DNA from: Psychrobacter sp. NZS113
Lineage (GTDB): Bacteria; Pseudomonadota; Gammaproteobacteria; Pseudomonadales; Moraxellaceae
Assembly (NCBI RefSeq): GCF_015864825.1
Contig: NZ_JADYWL010000010.1
Location: forward strand, 33,046 to 97,045
Direction: 5' to 3'
DNA: 64,000 nt
The translations under genes and the position numbers were made by a program. Positions 1-9,016 of this stretch are shown here, piece after piece. Within the stretch, counting starts at the first letter, position 1. Every line of letters starts with the position of its first letter. Below the pieces are notes generated by a model that saw only the letters and a program-made list of their open reading frames with translations, was not told the DNA's origin and did not search any database.

Positions 1-1088
1 TTGCTGTGCCAACGACCATTGACGAATGGATGATACCAGTCGCCAAATATCTGGATCTGAACAAAGTTAAGTTTCCATTGATTGTTGTACAGGAGTACGG
101 CTGGAATATCTTCCGCCTAGCGGCTTCTGCACAATTGGCACTAGCAGATTATGACCATGCTCATGTCTTTACCGATACTCAAGTACAGCAAGTTATGCCT
201 GTCGACTGCGAGAACTGCTCAAACGCGGATCACCATGTCACCAAATGGCGTATCGACTACCAACAAGCTGCTGGTCACGAGTCAGCTCTCGAATCAAAGC
301 CTCAAACTGAGTCTATCGAAGTAGATTACTTGATCAATGCCTGTGGCTTTCGTACTGGTGTAATCGACGATATGGTAGGTGTCAAAGTGACTCGTATGGT
401 TGAGTTTAAGTCTTCTTATATTACGCATTGGGACAATGCTGGCGGGCAGATACCAGAGATTATTGTTTATGGCAATCGAGGTACACCAGAAGGCATGGCG
501 CAGCTAACCCCTTATCCAGGTGGCTACTTTCAAATACATGGCATGAGTAAATTCATCACTTTATTTGATGATGGTCTGGTCGCTTCTAGCAAAGAAAGTG
601 CACAGCCGAAATTGCCACCGCAATATGTTCATTATATCGAAGATGGTTGGGACAAAGCCCCGTTACAAGCTCGCAGCCAACAATCGATTGATTATGTGGC
701 TGAGTTTGTACCGACTTTCCATAGCGCGCGTACGGTCGGTAATGCGTTATATGGTGGGCAGCAAATACCTGGGCAAGATGACACTTTGCGGGTTGCCGAT
801 GTGAGCTTATATTCCAATATACGTTATGCGCGTGCTGAAAATGTCAAAGCATCCTCGACTCTGATCGCTGCCGATCAAATCGTTGACGAATTGACTAAAC
901 TTGGCTTGGTTGATTCCGACACGCCTGCGAATCGCAATCGCGATGCTCATGAATGGTCTTATCTGATGCATAACGATAGTATGACTATTGATAGAGTCGC
1001 TCGTGGTTTGGCTGAAGAACGTGGTTTCCCTCTAGCAATGGCGGGCGTGAATCACAGTATTCCTAAGAAGACCCTAGACGCTATATAG
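1..1088 (+). CDS. FAD-dependent oxidoreductase, C-terminal part (cut by window edge)
   Basis: The reading frame is open from the first base and ends at 1086-1088. The first possible start in the window is a GTG at 6, but the frame continues upstream of it and there is no N-terminal dinucleotide-binding GxGxxG motif, so this is probably the C-terminal part of a longer gene. The segment YLINACGFRTG is typical of the second nucleotide-binding region of FAD/NAD(P) oxidoreductases, and a late block (TVGNALYGGQQIPG, then VADVSLY) resembles a FAD-contacting C-terminus. The substrate cannot be told. A strong terminator follows. I am fairly sure of the flavoprotein class and unsure of the specific family. 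Confidence 0.6.
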   Translation, partial: AVPTTIDEWMIPVAKYLDLNKVKFPLIVVQEYGWNIFRLAASAQLALADYDHAHVFTDTQVQQVMPVDCENCSNADHHVTKWRIDYQQAAGHESALESKPQTESIEVDYLINACGFRTGVIDDMVGVKVTRMVEFKSSYITHWDNAGGQIPEIIVYGNRGTPEGMAQLTPYPGGYFQIHGMSKFITLFDDGLVASSKESAQPKLPPQYVHYIEDGWDKAPLQARSQQSIDYVAEFVPTFHSARTVGNALYGGQQIPGQDDTLRVADVSLYSNIRYARAENVKASSTLIAADQIVDELTKLGLVDSDTPANRNRDAHEWSYLMHNDSMTIDRVARGLAEERGFPLAMAGVNHSIPKKTLDAI

Positions 1089-1162
1089 TTCATTTCATAT
1101 AAATCAGACATGGTTTCAGGCTTGTCTTAAGCCTCATTATTAGCTACTTTAAAAACTGCACG

Positions 1163-1207
1163 AAAAAAGGAGAGAGTGGCTTGTAATTAGCCACCCTCTC
1201 CTTTTTT
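1163..1207. terminator. Rho-independent terminator, bidirectional
   Basis: A 19-nt arm at 1163-1181 and its near-perfect complement at 1189-1207 close a 7-nt loop. The arms carry A and T runs at the ends, so it can work on both strands. It lies between the convergent FAD oxidoreductase and LOG-family genes. Confidence 0.85.
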
Positions 1208-1209
1208 AT

Positions 1210-1260
1210 GTAGATCTACACTCGATTGCCTTGTACTACTTTTAACTTGAATCAATTATA
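1210..1260 (+). repeat. Dispersed ~105-bp element, right half only (copy A)
   Basis: The 51 bases match the right half of the full element at 52693-52799: the CTACACTCG block, the CCTTGTACTACTTTTAA block and a diverged end. The left half is absent and the neighbouring sequence is a terminator, so this is a partial or decayed copy. Confidence 0.65.
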
Positions 1261-1285
1261 AGCCAAATACTGCTTAAAACCAGCC

Positions 1286-1963
1286 TTAGTTACCAGCCAT
1301 TTTTTCTGTATCGACAGCACTATCGATGGTTACTACGGTTTTTAATAGGTCAATGGCTTCATCAATCGTATTGCACACCACCAAACGCTCAAGATCTTCT
1401 TGCTTCATAAACCCTTGGTCAGCAGTATATTTTAAATGCTCAACCATACGATCATAAAAACCATTGATATTGAGGATAATCATCGGCTTTTCATGCTGAT
1501 ATAACTGACGCCAAGTAGCAATCTCCATGATTTCTTCTAATGTACCAAGACCACCAGGCAATGTAATGAAGGCATCAGCATACTCTGCCATCACTGTCTT
1601 TCGGGTGTGCATGGTATCGGTTAGGTGCAAACGAGTTAGCTGCTCATGAGCAATCTCATGTTTGAGCATAAAGGTTGGGATCACGCCAACTGCTTGCGCA
1701 CCACCATTAATGACCTCATCTGCGACCGCACCCATCAGCCCAATACTAGCACCACCGTAGACCAGACCCATACCATTATCGGCTAACGCACGACCTAACT
1801 CACGTGCTGCTTGCTCGTAGACTTCTTTATTACCGAGACGTGATCCGCAATACACTGCCACTAATGGCATCGTCAATTCAGACTTATCAACTGCTTGTTC
1901 AATATTAGTGATGTCTTGGCTAGTGATAACTTCATACGTATCGTTGTTAATCTTCATTTGCAT
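1286..1963 (-). CDS. LOG family protein (nucleoside 5'-monophosphate phosphoribohydrolase-like)
   Basis: Proteins of this family cleave the base from nucleoside 5'-monophosphates such as cytokinin ribotides, and many bacterial members are annotated as Rossmann-fold TIGR00730 proteins. The hallmark PGGxGTxxE motif is present as LPGGLGTLEE, preceded by the nucleotide-binding segment VYCGSRLGN and GLVYGGASIGLMG. The 225-residue length is slightly above the usual ~190 because of about 30 extra N-terminal residues. AAGGAAG lies just before the ATG at 1963; a second ATG at 1957 has equally good spacing. The gene is monocistronic. The physiological substrate here is not known. Confidence 0.85.
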   Translation of the reverse strand: MQMKINNDTYEVITSQDITNIEQAVDKSELTMPLVAVYCGSRLGNKEVYEQAARELGRALADNGMGLVYGGASIGLMGAVADEVINGGAQAVGVIPTFMLKHEIAHEQLTRLHLTDTMHTRKTVMAEYADAFITLPGGLGTLEEIMEIATWRQLYQHEKPMIILNINGFYDRMVEHLKYTADQGFMKQEDLERLVVCNTIDEAIDLLKTVVTIDSAVDTEKMAGN

Positions 1964-2289
1964 ATAGCTTCCTTAATGTTACATCGATTGTTTTTATTGA
2001 ATGTCTATTGATTAAAAGTTTAGTTATTAAAAAGTGTATGTATATTAATTATTCAAATAATAGATTTTTATGAAAACCTTGATAGATAATAGCATTTAAA
2101 ATAAAAAAAATAGAACTTGGAAGTCATCTTCGAGTGCCTTCCTTACCAGGATTTATTCTAACATAAGCAATCCTATCAGATGTCAGCAACGATTTATCAC
2201 TACGCAATAACTACATGCCCGAGACGATTAGCGATTCTTTACTCATCAAACGCACTCACAAAAATGATAAAACACACTAAGGTCAAACC
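1964..2289. other. AT-rich divergent intergenic region
   Basis: This 326-bp gap separates the divergent LOG-family and alpha/beta hydrolase genes, so both promoters should lie here. It is strongly AT-rich. I see no repeat, RNA gene or clear operator in it. Confidence 0.5.
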
Positions 2290-3201
2290 ATGGACAATAG
2301 CACTCTCAATAATAAAATGGATACTGACTCGCAAACAGAGATTTACTCTCTAAGCATCATGACAGACCGTAATAAGGTATTGGCAGCGACTGTCTATCGC
2401 CCTACAGAAACAATAAAAACAGCGATTATGATAGCACCAGCCACTGGTATCAAACGCCAGTTTTACCATAGCTTTGCGACCTACTTAGCAGAACACGGCT
2501 TTGGGGTGCTGACTTTTGATAACGAAGGTATCGGCGAGTCGCTTTCTTCTGACTTATCTAAATGTGATGCATCTTTGATTAGTTGGGGTCGCCATGACAT
2601 GCCAGCCGTCCTTGATGCCCTACAAGATGAGTTCTCTGATGCGACTTATCATTTAATTGGTCATAGTGCAGGCGGTCAGCTCATTGGTTTGATGCCCAAT
2701 TATAAGACTATCAATTCTGTATTCAACGTTGCCTGCTCATCAGGGCGTATCAAAAACATGGACATGCCGTATAAACTCAAGGCAATAGGCTTTATGGATG
2801 CATTCATTCCACTCGCTAACTTGACGCTAGGCTACACACCATCGGATAAAATTGGCATGGGTGAGCCATTACCGCGCGGTGTGGCTCGACAGTGGCGTGA
2901 TTGGTGCAATGGCGCAGGCTATATCAAGACCGCTTTTGGCAAGAGCATACACACGCATTTCTATGATGAACTGAGCATGCCAGCGCTTTGGTTGGGATTT
3001 AGCGATGACGAGATTGCCAATAGCAAAAACATGGATGATATGATTCGCGTATTTACGAAAATGCCAGTAGAAAAGCGCTTTTTAGAACCCAAAGATTTCG
3101 GGCTAAACCATATCGGCCACATGCGTTATTTTAGTAGTAAAACCAATGCCAAAGCGCCACAACTATGGCAGAGGGCAGTAGATTGGCTGAATAAGCAGTA
3201 G
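2290..3201 (+). CDS. Alpha/beta hydrolase (serine hydrolase)
   Basis: The nucleophile elbow GxSxG appears as GHSAGGQ around residue 125. A preceding oxyanion-type region (APATGIKRQFY) and the FGVLTFDNEGIGES segment match the YheT/S33-like hydrolase layout used by lysophospholipase-type proteins. The C-terminal FGLNHIGHMRYF carries candidate catalytic histidines. No signal peptide is visible, so it is probably cytoplasmic. The start ATG at 2290 has AAGG 7 nt upstream. The substrate is unknown; esterase, lipase or thioesterase activity are all possible. Confidence 0.8.
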   Translation: MDNSTLNNKMDTDSQTEIYSLSIMTDRNKVLAATVYRPTETIKTAIMIAPATGIKRQFYHSFATYLAEHGFGVLTFDNEGIGESLSSDLSKCDASLISWGRHDMPAVLDALQDEFSDATYHLIGHSAGGQLIGLMPNYKTINSVFNVACSSGRIKNMDMPYKLKAIGFMDAFIPLANLTLGYTPSDKIGMGEPLPRGVARQWRDWCNGAGYIKTAFGKSIHTHFYDELSMPALWLGFSDDEIANSKNMDDMIRVFTKMPVEKRFLEPKDFGLNHIGHMRYFSSKTNAKAPQLWQRAVDWLNKQ

Positions 3202-3239
3202 CATTTTTTACTAACCCATTTAAACTCAATCAGCTCTAT

Positions 3240-3932
3240 TTACTTTTCCGCATTTTCGTTCTCTTCTGCTTTGATACGCTTGGTCAACGCAGAATACAGC
3301 GACGGCTGCATGTTATGAATATTGCCTATCATCCATTTAACATAGTTGATCGGTACTTCTTTAATTGGCTTGCCCTTATGCTTGCCAAACGGCATTTTAC
3401 TCACAGGGGTCGCTTTATTAGAGATAGCATGCGCCGCCGAAAAATCCGTCGGAGCAATCTCTAGACGTTCGCAGCAAGCCTGATACAGCAAATAACACAT
3501 GCGCGCATCGCCTAATGCATCATGAGCGGCAACTGTCATTACACTTGCCTCAGACTTTCCTAATAGCTGCTCGATACACTTGGACTGACCATAAGCACTC
3601 CATTCTGGAAAGGCTGCCCGCGCTAGCCGCACAGTACATATGAGTTTGGCAGAAGGACTACCAATCACTCGCCAATCAAAACGTACGTTGTGACCAATCA
3701 AATACTCAGGCAATTCAAATTGATCTAATTCAAAACGTTCAAGACCAGCCACATCCTCATCAGTAATACCATGTACCTTGATAACAACGGGTGATATAGA
3801 TCGGCCACTATTAAAGTATTTCATCCATTCAAATCCTGTCGCCACATTAATAGTCGCAACTTGAATAGGTCGTGGATCACGGCCTTGATCTGTTTCGGTG
3901 TCGATAATCAGAGCAGTGTCAAAATCAATCAT
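3240..3932 (-). CDS. DnaQ-like 3'-5' exonuclease with C-terminal DUF3820 domain
   Basis: The N-terminus holds the DEDDh exonuclease fold: LIIDTETD supplies the first two acidic residues, LIGHNVRFDW is the Exo II region, and HDALGDARM is the Exo III region with His and Asp. The C-terminal ~50 residues (MPFGKHKGKPIKEVPINYV) match DUF3820, a short domain also found alone in gammaproteobacterial proteins. It likely trims DNA or RNA 3' ends. The combination suggests a nucleic-acid repair or turnover role, but the target is not known. No good ribosome binding site precedes the ATG at 3932. Confidence 0.82.
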   Translation of the reverse strand: MIDFDTALIIDTETDQGRDPRPIQVATINVATGFEWMKYFNSGRSISPVVIKVHGITDEDVAGLERFELDQFELPEYLIGHNVRFDWRVIGSPSAKLICTVRLARAAFPEWSAYGQSKCIEQLLGKSEASVMTVAAHDALGDARMCYLLYQACCERLEIAPTDFSAAHAISNKATPVSKMPFGKHKGKPIKEVPINYVKWMIGNIHNMQPSLYSALTKRIKAEENENAEK

Positions 3933-4113
3933 AAAATATGGTCATCAATAGTAGCTGAAATGGCCTGATAGAAACGTCATAATGAATAGCAATACGCTTG
4001 TCACATTTATGATTATTGGGATAAAAGCCAAATATAACAAGGTCATACAGAAAATGAAGGATAGAACTTCTACAATATAGTATTCCATAATATAAAAAAA
4101 CCAAGAGAGCCCT

Positions 4114-4704
4114 ATGCTACCTGTCAATGAACATCAGCGAGCCAAGCCCACACTCCTACGCCGTGTACTAAGCGTACTCATTAGAGCTGCTGTGTTGGTG
4201 ATGCTATTGTTTATATTAGACAAACTACTGCCAAGTATCAGTCAACAAACACAGTCGTTTGTTGTGTCAAAATGGCAGCAGTTGAGTCTATTGCAGCAAG
4301 CACTGCCCACAGAAGACAGTCTACCCTCGCCGTTACCAGAGCAGAATCTAACGGATACTTGGGGCGCTGCGCGTAGCCAAGGCCGCTCGCATGAAGGTAT
4401 TGATATTTTTGCCGCACGAGGCACACCGATACAATCGACAACGCAAGGTATCGTCCGAAAAGTGGGGGAAAACAATTTGGGTGGTCGCGTGGTGGTCATC
4501 GTTGGACCTGGAGGCGCAGGACACTACTATGCACATTTAGAGGACTATGCCGATATTGCTCCCAACGACTGGGTAAATGCTGGCGATATCATTGGCTATG
4601 TTGGTGATAGTGGCAATGCAAAAGGCACACCGCCCCATGTCCATTATGGAATATACATAAATGGTAGTGCTGTGAATCCGTATCCATTTTTGCAAAAGAA
4701 CTAG
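4114..4704 (+). CDS. M23 family metallopeptidase (LytM-type peptidoglycan endopeptidase)
   Basis: An N-terminal hydrophobic segment (residues ~17-33, [20 protein letters not shown]) anchors the protein or acts as a signal, placing the rest in the periplasm. The peptidase domain has the zinc-binding HxxxD motif in [15 protein letters not shown] and the HxH motif in PHVHYGIYI, with HYYAHL between them, all as expected for active LytM/M23 enzymes that cut peptidoglycan cross-bridges. At 196 residues it is a compact member without the coiled coil of EnvC or NlpD. GAGAG precedes the ATG at 4114. Confidence 0.88.
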   Translation: MLPVNEHQRAKPTLLRRVLSVLIRAAVLVMLLFILDKLLPSISQQTQSFVVSKWQQLSLLQQALPTEDSLPSPLPEQNLTDTWGAARSQGRSHEGIDIFAARGTPIQSTTQGIVRKVGENNLGGRVVVIVGPGGAGHYYAHLEDYADIAPNDWVNAGDIIGYVGDSGNAKGTPPHVHYGIYINGSAVNPYPFLQKN

Positions 4705-4743
4705 GGCATATTATCCGTCTATAAGTCAGTAATATTTCTGGTC

Positions 4744-5835
4744 TTAACTCGTCGGAGCAGATCGAACGTAAGCTGTTGGAAATACCATGCTAAATGTGGA
4801 GCCAACCCCTTCTACCGAATCAATTTGCAAGTTGGCCTCATGTTGATACAAGACATGTTTTACAATCGCTAAGCCCAAACCCGTACCACCTGTGGCACGA
4901 CTACGGCCTTTGTCAATGCGATAAAAACGCTCCGTCAAACGTGCGATATGCTGCGGTGCAATGCCAATACCATTGTCCTCAACAGCAAACTTGCAGCCTT
5001 CTGACGTCTTGGTCCAGCTGATAGATATGTTGCCACCTTTTGGGGTATATTTAATGGCATTGATCACCAAGTTGGACAACGCGCTATTTAGGTACATCTC
5101 TGAGCCTTGCAGCCCGTCATAAGTATCTATCTGCAAATGAATGGTATGACCATACGATTGGTTATATGCTTGCGCATCATCATAGACATGAGTCAGCAGC
5201 TTGGTCATATCAATATATGTCAGCTCATGAGCTTCTTCGATTTCAATACGAGATAACAGGAGCAAGTCATTCACAATTCTATTCATGCGAGCCGTCTGCT
5301 GAGTCATTAACTCAAAACCACGACGCCAATGCGGCGGCATATCTGGCTGATGTGAGAAGTTTTCTAAATACCCCATCATGACGGTCAGTGGCGTACGCAA
5401 TTCATGCGAGACATTCCCGACAAAATCACGGCGCATCTCTTCCAAGTTATGCAATCGTGTCACGTCGTAAATAATGAGCAGCTTTTCATCACCGAAAGGT
5501 GTAATTTCACACTTTAGATAGCGCTTAGCATCTCGCCATGATTCTATATGAACACCATCATTAGGTGTCGTGATCGACTGATAATATTGACGGAATTCGG
5601 GGGCGCTGATGAAGTCAAAAATGCTTTGGCCTTTATCCATTACTTGCAATAATAGCAAATCCTCTGCCGCTTGATTCCACCACTCTAAACCATCATCGTC
5701 ATTGAGTAAAATCACCGCATCTCGTAGCGCTTGTACGGCGCTGCTGATTTTTTTAAGTTGACCCGTTGCATTTTGCTCAGAGGTTGGCTCTAATGTGCCC
5801 TGTTGATTATTTTCTATTGGCATAGTATTGCTCAT
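4744..5835 (-). CDS. phoR: PhoR-like sensor histidine kinase, no membrane segment
   Basis: Phosphate-regulon sensor kinase, assigned mainly because it follows phoB by 62 bp. It has a PAS-like region (~residues 35-125), a HisKA helix with the phosphoacceptor H144 in VSHELRTPL, and an HATPase domain with the N box (NLVINAIKYT), DNGIGI and GGTGLGLAIVKH. Typical PhoR proteins are ~430 residues with two N-terminal membrane helices; this one is 363 residues and starts with a polar Gln/Asn/Ser-rich stretch, with no hydrophobic segment. AAGGACA precedes the ATG. It phosphorylates and dephosphorylates PhoB in the known pathway; how it would sense PstSCAB/PhoU status without an anchor is unclear. Confidence 0.85.
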   Translation of the reverse strand: MSNTMPIENNQQGTLEPTSEQNATGQLKKISSAVQALRDAVILLNDDDGLEWWNQAAEDLLLLQVMDKGQSIFDFISAPEFRQYYQSITTPNDGVHIESWRDAKRYLKCEITPFGDEKLLIIYDVTRLHNLEEMRRDFVGNVSHELRTPLTVMMGYLENFSHQPDMPPHWRRGFELMTQQTARMNRIVNDLLLLSRIEIEEAHELTYIDMTKLLTHVYDDAQAYNQSYGHTIHLQIDTYDGLQGSEMYLNSALSNLVINAIKYTPKGGNISISWTKTSEGCKFAVEDNGIGIAPQHIARLTERFYRIDKGRSRATGGTGLGLAIVKHVLYQHEANLQIDSVEGVGSTFSMVFPTAYVRSAPTS

Positions 5836-5897
5836 CTATTGTCCTTACCACTATTCGCTATATTGAGTCACGATTGCCAAGGCACTTTTATTATCAA

Positions 5898-6602
5898 TTA
5901 ATTGGGTTCAATAAAGCTAGAAAACCGATAGCCTGTACCACGAACTGTCTGTATCAACTTATCACAGTCATGTGGGCGTAGTAAGGTGCGCAAACGCTTG
6001 ATATGTACATCAATGGTTCTATCCTCAATATAGACGTTGCCACCCCATACCTGATCTAGCAGTTGTGTCCGCGTATAGGCACGCTCTGGGTGACTCATAA
6101 AGAACGCTAATAATCGATACTCAGTGGGGCCAACCTCGATGACTTTGCCTGTGGCTGTCACACGCTGACTCTTTGTATCTAGGCTCAGACTGCCTATTTC
6201 GATAGGCTTATCACTACTGAGTGCACTACTACGGCGTAACACTGCTTTGATTCTTGATATCAATTCGCGTGTCGAAAAAGGCTTGGTCATATAGTCATCA
6301 GCACCCGCATCAAGGCCGTGAACTTTGCTATCTTCTTCCCCTTTGGCCGTCAGCATAATGACTGGTATCTCAGAGAGCATCTCATCGTTTTTGAGCATTC
6401 GGCAAAAATCCACGCCGCTTTTATCTCCGGGCAGCATCCAATCTAACAAAATAAGCGCTGGCCTATGATCGACGACTTGCTGATGCGCCTCTGATACATC
6501 AGCTGCCTGCAAGCTATCAAACCCAGCCATTTCTAGTGTCATTACGATCATCTCACGAATCGCAGGTTCATCTTCAACAATCAAAATTTGCTCACTATAC
6601 AT
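5898..6602 (-). CDS. phoB: Phosphate regulon response regulator PhoB
   Basis: OmpR/PhoB-type transcription factor of 234 residues. The receiver domain shows the acidic pair E10/D11, the phosphoacceptor D54 in LILLDWMLPG, and the switch residues in MLTAKGEED and TKPFSTREL. The C-terminal winged helix contains RTQLLDQVWG and RTIDVHIKRLR, the latter the DNA-recognition helix that binds Pho boxes. A Pho box sits 88 bp before its start codon, so autoregulation is likely. It is cotranscribed with the kinase gene downstream. Confidence 0.95.
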   Translation of the reverse strand: MYSEQILIVEDEPAIREMIVMTLEMAGFDSLQAADVSEAHQQVVDHRPALILLDWMLPGDKSGVDFCRMLKNDEMLSEIPVIMLTAKGEEDSKVHGLDAGADDYMTKPFSTRELISRIKAVLRRSSALSSDKPIEIGSLSLDTKSQRVTATGKVIEVGPTEYRLLAFFMSHPERAYTRTQLLDQVWGGNVYIEDRTIDVHIKRLRTLLRPHDCDKLIQTVRGTGYRFSSFIEPN

Positions 6603-6689
6603 ACGGTATTCTCAGCGTTAGATGACGAAACTCAACTTATAAACAAGGCGATAGGCGCTCGCTATATTTTATCTATTAAACGGATTAAT

Positions 6690-6708
6690 TATGACAGCTT
6701 AATGACAT
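6690..6708 (-). promoter_or_regulatory. Pho box upstream of phoB
   Basis: On the minus strand this 19-mer reads ATGTCATTAAGCTGTCATA: two TGTCAT direct repeats 11 bp apart, differing little from the established PhoB consensus CTGTCATAWAWCTGTCAYA. A candidate -10 (TAAAAT at 6666-6671) follows at a distance that suits a PhoB-activated promoter with a replaced -35. Confidence 0.85.
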
Positions 6709-6748
6709 TTGTTTGAAATGCCTTATCTCTAATATTGAATCCGATTGT

Positions 6749-7204
6749 TTACTTTACCTCTAATAAAAAATTCAGCGGCCCGTCATTGATGCTCGATACC
6801 TGCATATCAGCGCCAAACTGTCCAGTGGCCACATTCATATGTTGAGTTTTGGCATAATCAACCAATTGTGCGAACAACGCCTGTGCCATATCGGGTGCCA
6901 TTGCACCACCAAAGTCAGGGCGACGACCTTTATCAGTTTTTGCCATCAAAGTGAACTGTGATACTAATAGCAATCCACCGGCTACTTGCTGGACGTTTTT
7001 ATCTAATTTACCATATTTGGCAGGGTCATCATCATTTTCAAAGATGCGATAAGTCAGAATTTTATCGACCATTCTCTGCGCGCTGTGTAGCGTATCATCA
7101 TGACCTAAGCCAATATATGCCAACACACCTTGCTCGATGGTACCGACACAATGTTCATCGATGGTAACACTCGCACCCTTCACTCGTTGTATAAGTGCTT
7201 TCAT
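6749..7204 (-). CDS. dtd: D-aminoacyl-tRNA deacylase
   Basis: The 151-residue protein hydrolyses D-amino acids from mischarged tRNAs. Family motifs are intact: SQFTLMAKTDKGRRPDF, which carries the conserved SQFTL segment, and the C-terminal NDGP motif that places the cross-subunit Gly-cisPro loop for chiral selection. Length is normal (~145-150). A strong AAGGAG precedes the ATG at 7204. It is divergent from psd. Confidence 0.95.
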   Translation of the reverse strand: MKALIQRVKGASVTIDEHCVGTIEQGVLAYIGLGHDDTLHSAQRMVDKILTYRIFENDDDPAKYGKLDKNVQQVAGGLLLVSQFTLMAKTDKGRRPDFGGAMAPDMAQALFAQLVDYAKTQHMNVATGQFGADMQVSSINDGPLNFLLEVK

Positions 7205-7316
7205 TTACTGACTCCTTACAGATTATGCTCATACAATAACATGCTGTCCATGATAAAATGCTGCCACTAACTTGCCCATTAATTATTACATCAAACTCTA
7301 TTTTGGTAACCTCATT

Positions 7317-8153
7317 ATGAATTTATTCACCACCTTGCAACAGCTTGTCCCGCAGCAGCAGCTAAGTAAAGTTGCAGGCCGTCTAGCCGCAAGTCGCCAC
7401 CCTTACGTCAAACGTACTTTTATCCGTAGTTTTGCTAAGGCTTACAATGTTAGCTTGGACGAATATGAGCGCCAAAGTCTCAATGCTTATGAAAGCTTCA
7501 ATGATTTTTTCACTCGTGAACTAAAAGACGATGCTCGCCCTATCGATACCACTGCTGACGGCATCGTCAGCCCTGCGGATGGTATTATCTCTCAACTCGG
7601 TCAGATTGACGACCACAAATTACTCCAAGCTAAAGGCCGCTACTACGATGTCGGGCAGCTACTTGCTAATAGCGAAGATGGCCATTATTTTGCTGATGGT
7701 AGCTTTGCGACGGTTTATCTAGCACCAAGTAACTATCATCGTGTCCATATGCCATTCGCGGGAACTTTGACTAAGACCCGTTACATACCTGGCACGCTGT
7801 TTTCAGTCAACACGACCACTGCAGCTAACATACCTGATTTGTTTGCACGCAATGAGCGTTTGGTTTGTATGTTTGATACTAAGTATGGCAAAGCAGCCGT
7901 GGTGATGGTCGGAGCGATGATTGTCGCTGGTATCGAGACGGTAGCGACAGGTAAGATTTCGCGTACTGATGATATCCAAGAAGCCAACCATGACATGAGC
8001 TTTGAGAAAGGCGATGAGCTGGGCCGTTTTTACTTAGGCTCAACCGCCATTGTCGTACTACCAAAAGCCGCAAAAGCTGCTTGGCAAGACAGTATGAAGG
8101 CCAATAGTGTTGTACAAATGGGACAATTATTGGGCAGTGCCGACACCAAATAA
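7317..8153 (+). CDS. psd: Phosphatidylserine decarboxylase proenzyme
   Basis: Converts phosphatidylserine to phosphatidylethanolamine at the inner membrane. The autocleavage motif LGST is present (YLGSTAIVV, S242), where the serine becomes the pyruvoyl cofactor of the small subunit. FNDFFTRELK and HRVHMPFAG are also family hallmarks. I place the start at the ATG at 7317, giving 278 residues. An in-frame TTG at 7272 would add 15 residues not expected for the family. A strong terminator follows. Confidence 0.93.
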   Translation: MNLFTTLQQLVPQQQLSKVAGRLAASRHPYVKRTFIRSFAKAYNVSLDEYERQSLNAYESFNDFFTRELKDDARPIDTTADGIVSPADGIISQLGQIDDHKLLQAKGRYYDVGQLLANSEDGHYFADGSFATVYLAPSNYHRVHMPFAGTLTKTRYIPGTLFSVNTTTAANIPDLFARNERLVCMFDTKYGKAAVVMVGAMIVAGIETVATGKISRTDDIQEANHDMSFEKGDELGRFYLGSTAIVVLPKAAKAAWQDSMKANSVVQMGQLLGSADTK

Positions 8154-8191
8154 ATGTAATACTGACTCACAAAACAAGAGCCGCGAAAAAT

Positions 8192-8235
8192 AAAAGCCCC
8201 GTTAAGCGTTATGATTTACGCTTAACGGGGCTTTT
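8192..8235. terminator. Rho-independent terminator, bidirectional
   Basis: A perfect 17-bp stem (8192-8208 with 8219-8235) has a 10-nt loop and A/T-rich outer ends. It separates the convergent psd and DUF1287 genes. Confidence 0.9.
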
Positions 8236-8315
8236 TATTGATTACTTTTTACTAATTATTAAAAGTAACGACTCATAACTAAGGCGCTTCAGTATTAAAA
8301 TATATTCAAAGCACT

Positions 8316-8921
8316 TTAATATCGAAAATGCTTATGAATAGGATAAGCAAATAGGATATTTTCCTCTTGCGTACCACTACCGATATTATGAATAATCATC
8401 GGTGTGCCATCATCAGCTACCTTGTCCGAGACAATGCCTATGTGCGGCAAATTATCTTTTGGCAAACGCCATGACACGATGTCTCCGGCTTGAAAGCTGT
8501 CCTTGTCCGTAATCGACAATGTCTGCCCATGACGCTCAAAAAACACTTCGAGATTGGGCACACGGCGGTGATCGATGTTTTTATCTGTCGATTTCAGTCC
8601 CCAATTCTTTGGATAGCTTGACCAGTTAGACTTCATGTCATGATTGACCAATTGCTGTAGATCAATGTTTTGCAGACGATACGCTCTGATGATGACATCA
8701 GTGCAGACACCACTTTCTATCGGCACATCACCACGCGGAAACTCTAATTTACGATAAGCAGGATCGTAACTGGTGGTAACCCCTATTTGCTTTTTGGCAT
8801 CGTTCGCCAATTTATTACCACTACTGATAGGGGTCGCGGCTTGAGCCATTTGTGCCAAGCCCAATACACTGACTAAGACCAGTGATGTACATAATGTTCT
8901 ATAAATTACAGATAATCTCAT
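8316..8921 (-). CDS. DUF1287 family secreted protein (YijF-like)
   Basis: A signal peptide is clear: MRLSVIYRTLCTSL, a hydrophobic core and a likely cleavage after AQA near residue 29. The mature part carries DUF1287 hallmarks: GVCTDVIIRAYR, DHRRVPNLEVFF, then GDIVSWRLP and HIGIVSD. The Cys and His placement resembles NlpC/P60-like hydrolases, so a periplasmic cell-wall-linked activity is plausible, but no activity is established for this family to my knowledge. AGAGA precedes the ATG. Confidence 0.82.
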   Translation of the reverse strand: MRLSVIYRTLCTSLVLVSVLGLAQMAQAATPISSGNKLANDAKKQIGVTTSYDPAYRKLEFPRGDVPIESGVCTDVIIRAYRLQNIDLQQLVNHDMKSNWSSYPKNWGLKSTDKNIDHRRVPNLEVFFERHGQTLSITDKDSFQAGDIVSWRLPKDNLPHIGIVSDKVADDGTPMIIHNIGSGTQEENILFAYPIHKHFRY

Positions 8922-9016
8922 TTAACAATCTCTTTTTGGTTGAACCAATCACCAGTACTGTAGCACGTGCAAATGATAGCTAAGTTGCAAAATGTTTAAA
9001 CAATCACGCTGTCCCT

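Noticed and set aside
3945..4127. 60-residue hydrophobic ORF on the minus strand
   Set aside because: It overlaps the start of the M23 peptidase gene, has no ribosome site or family features, and its hydrophobicity follows from AT-rich sequence.
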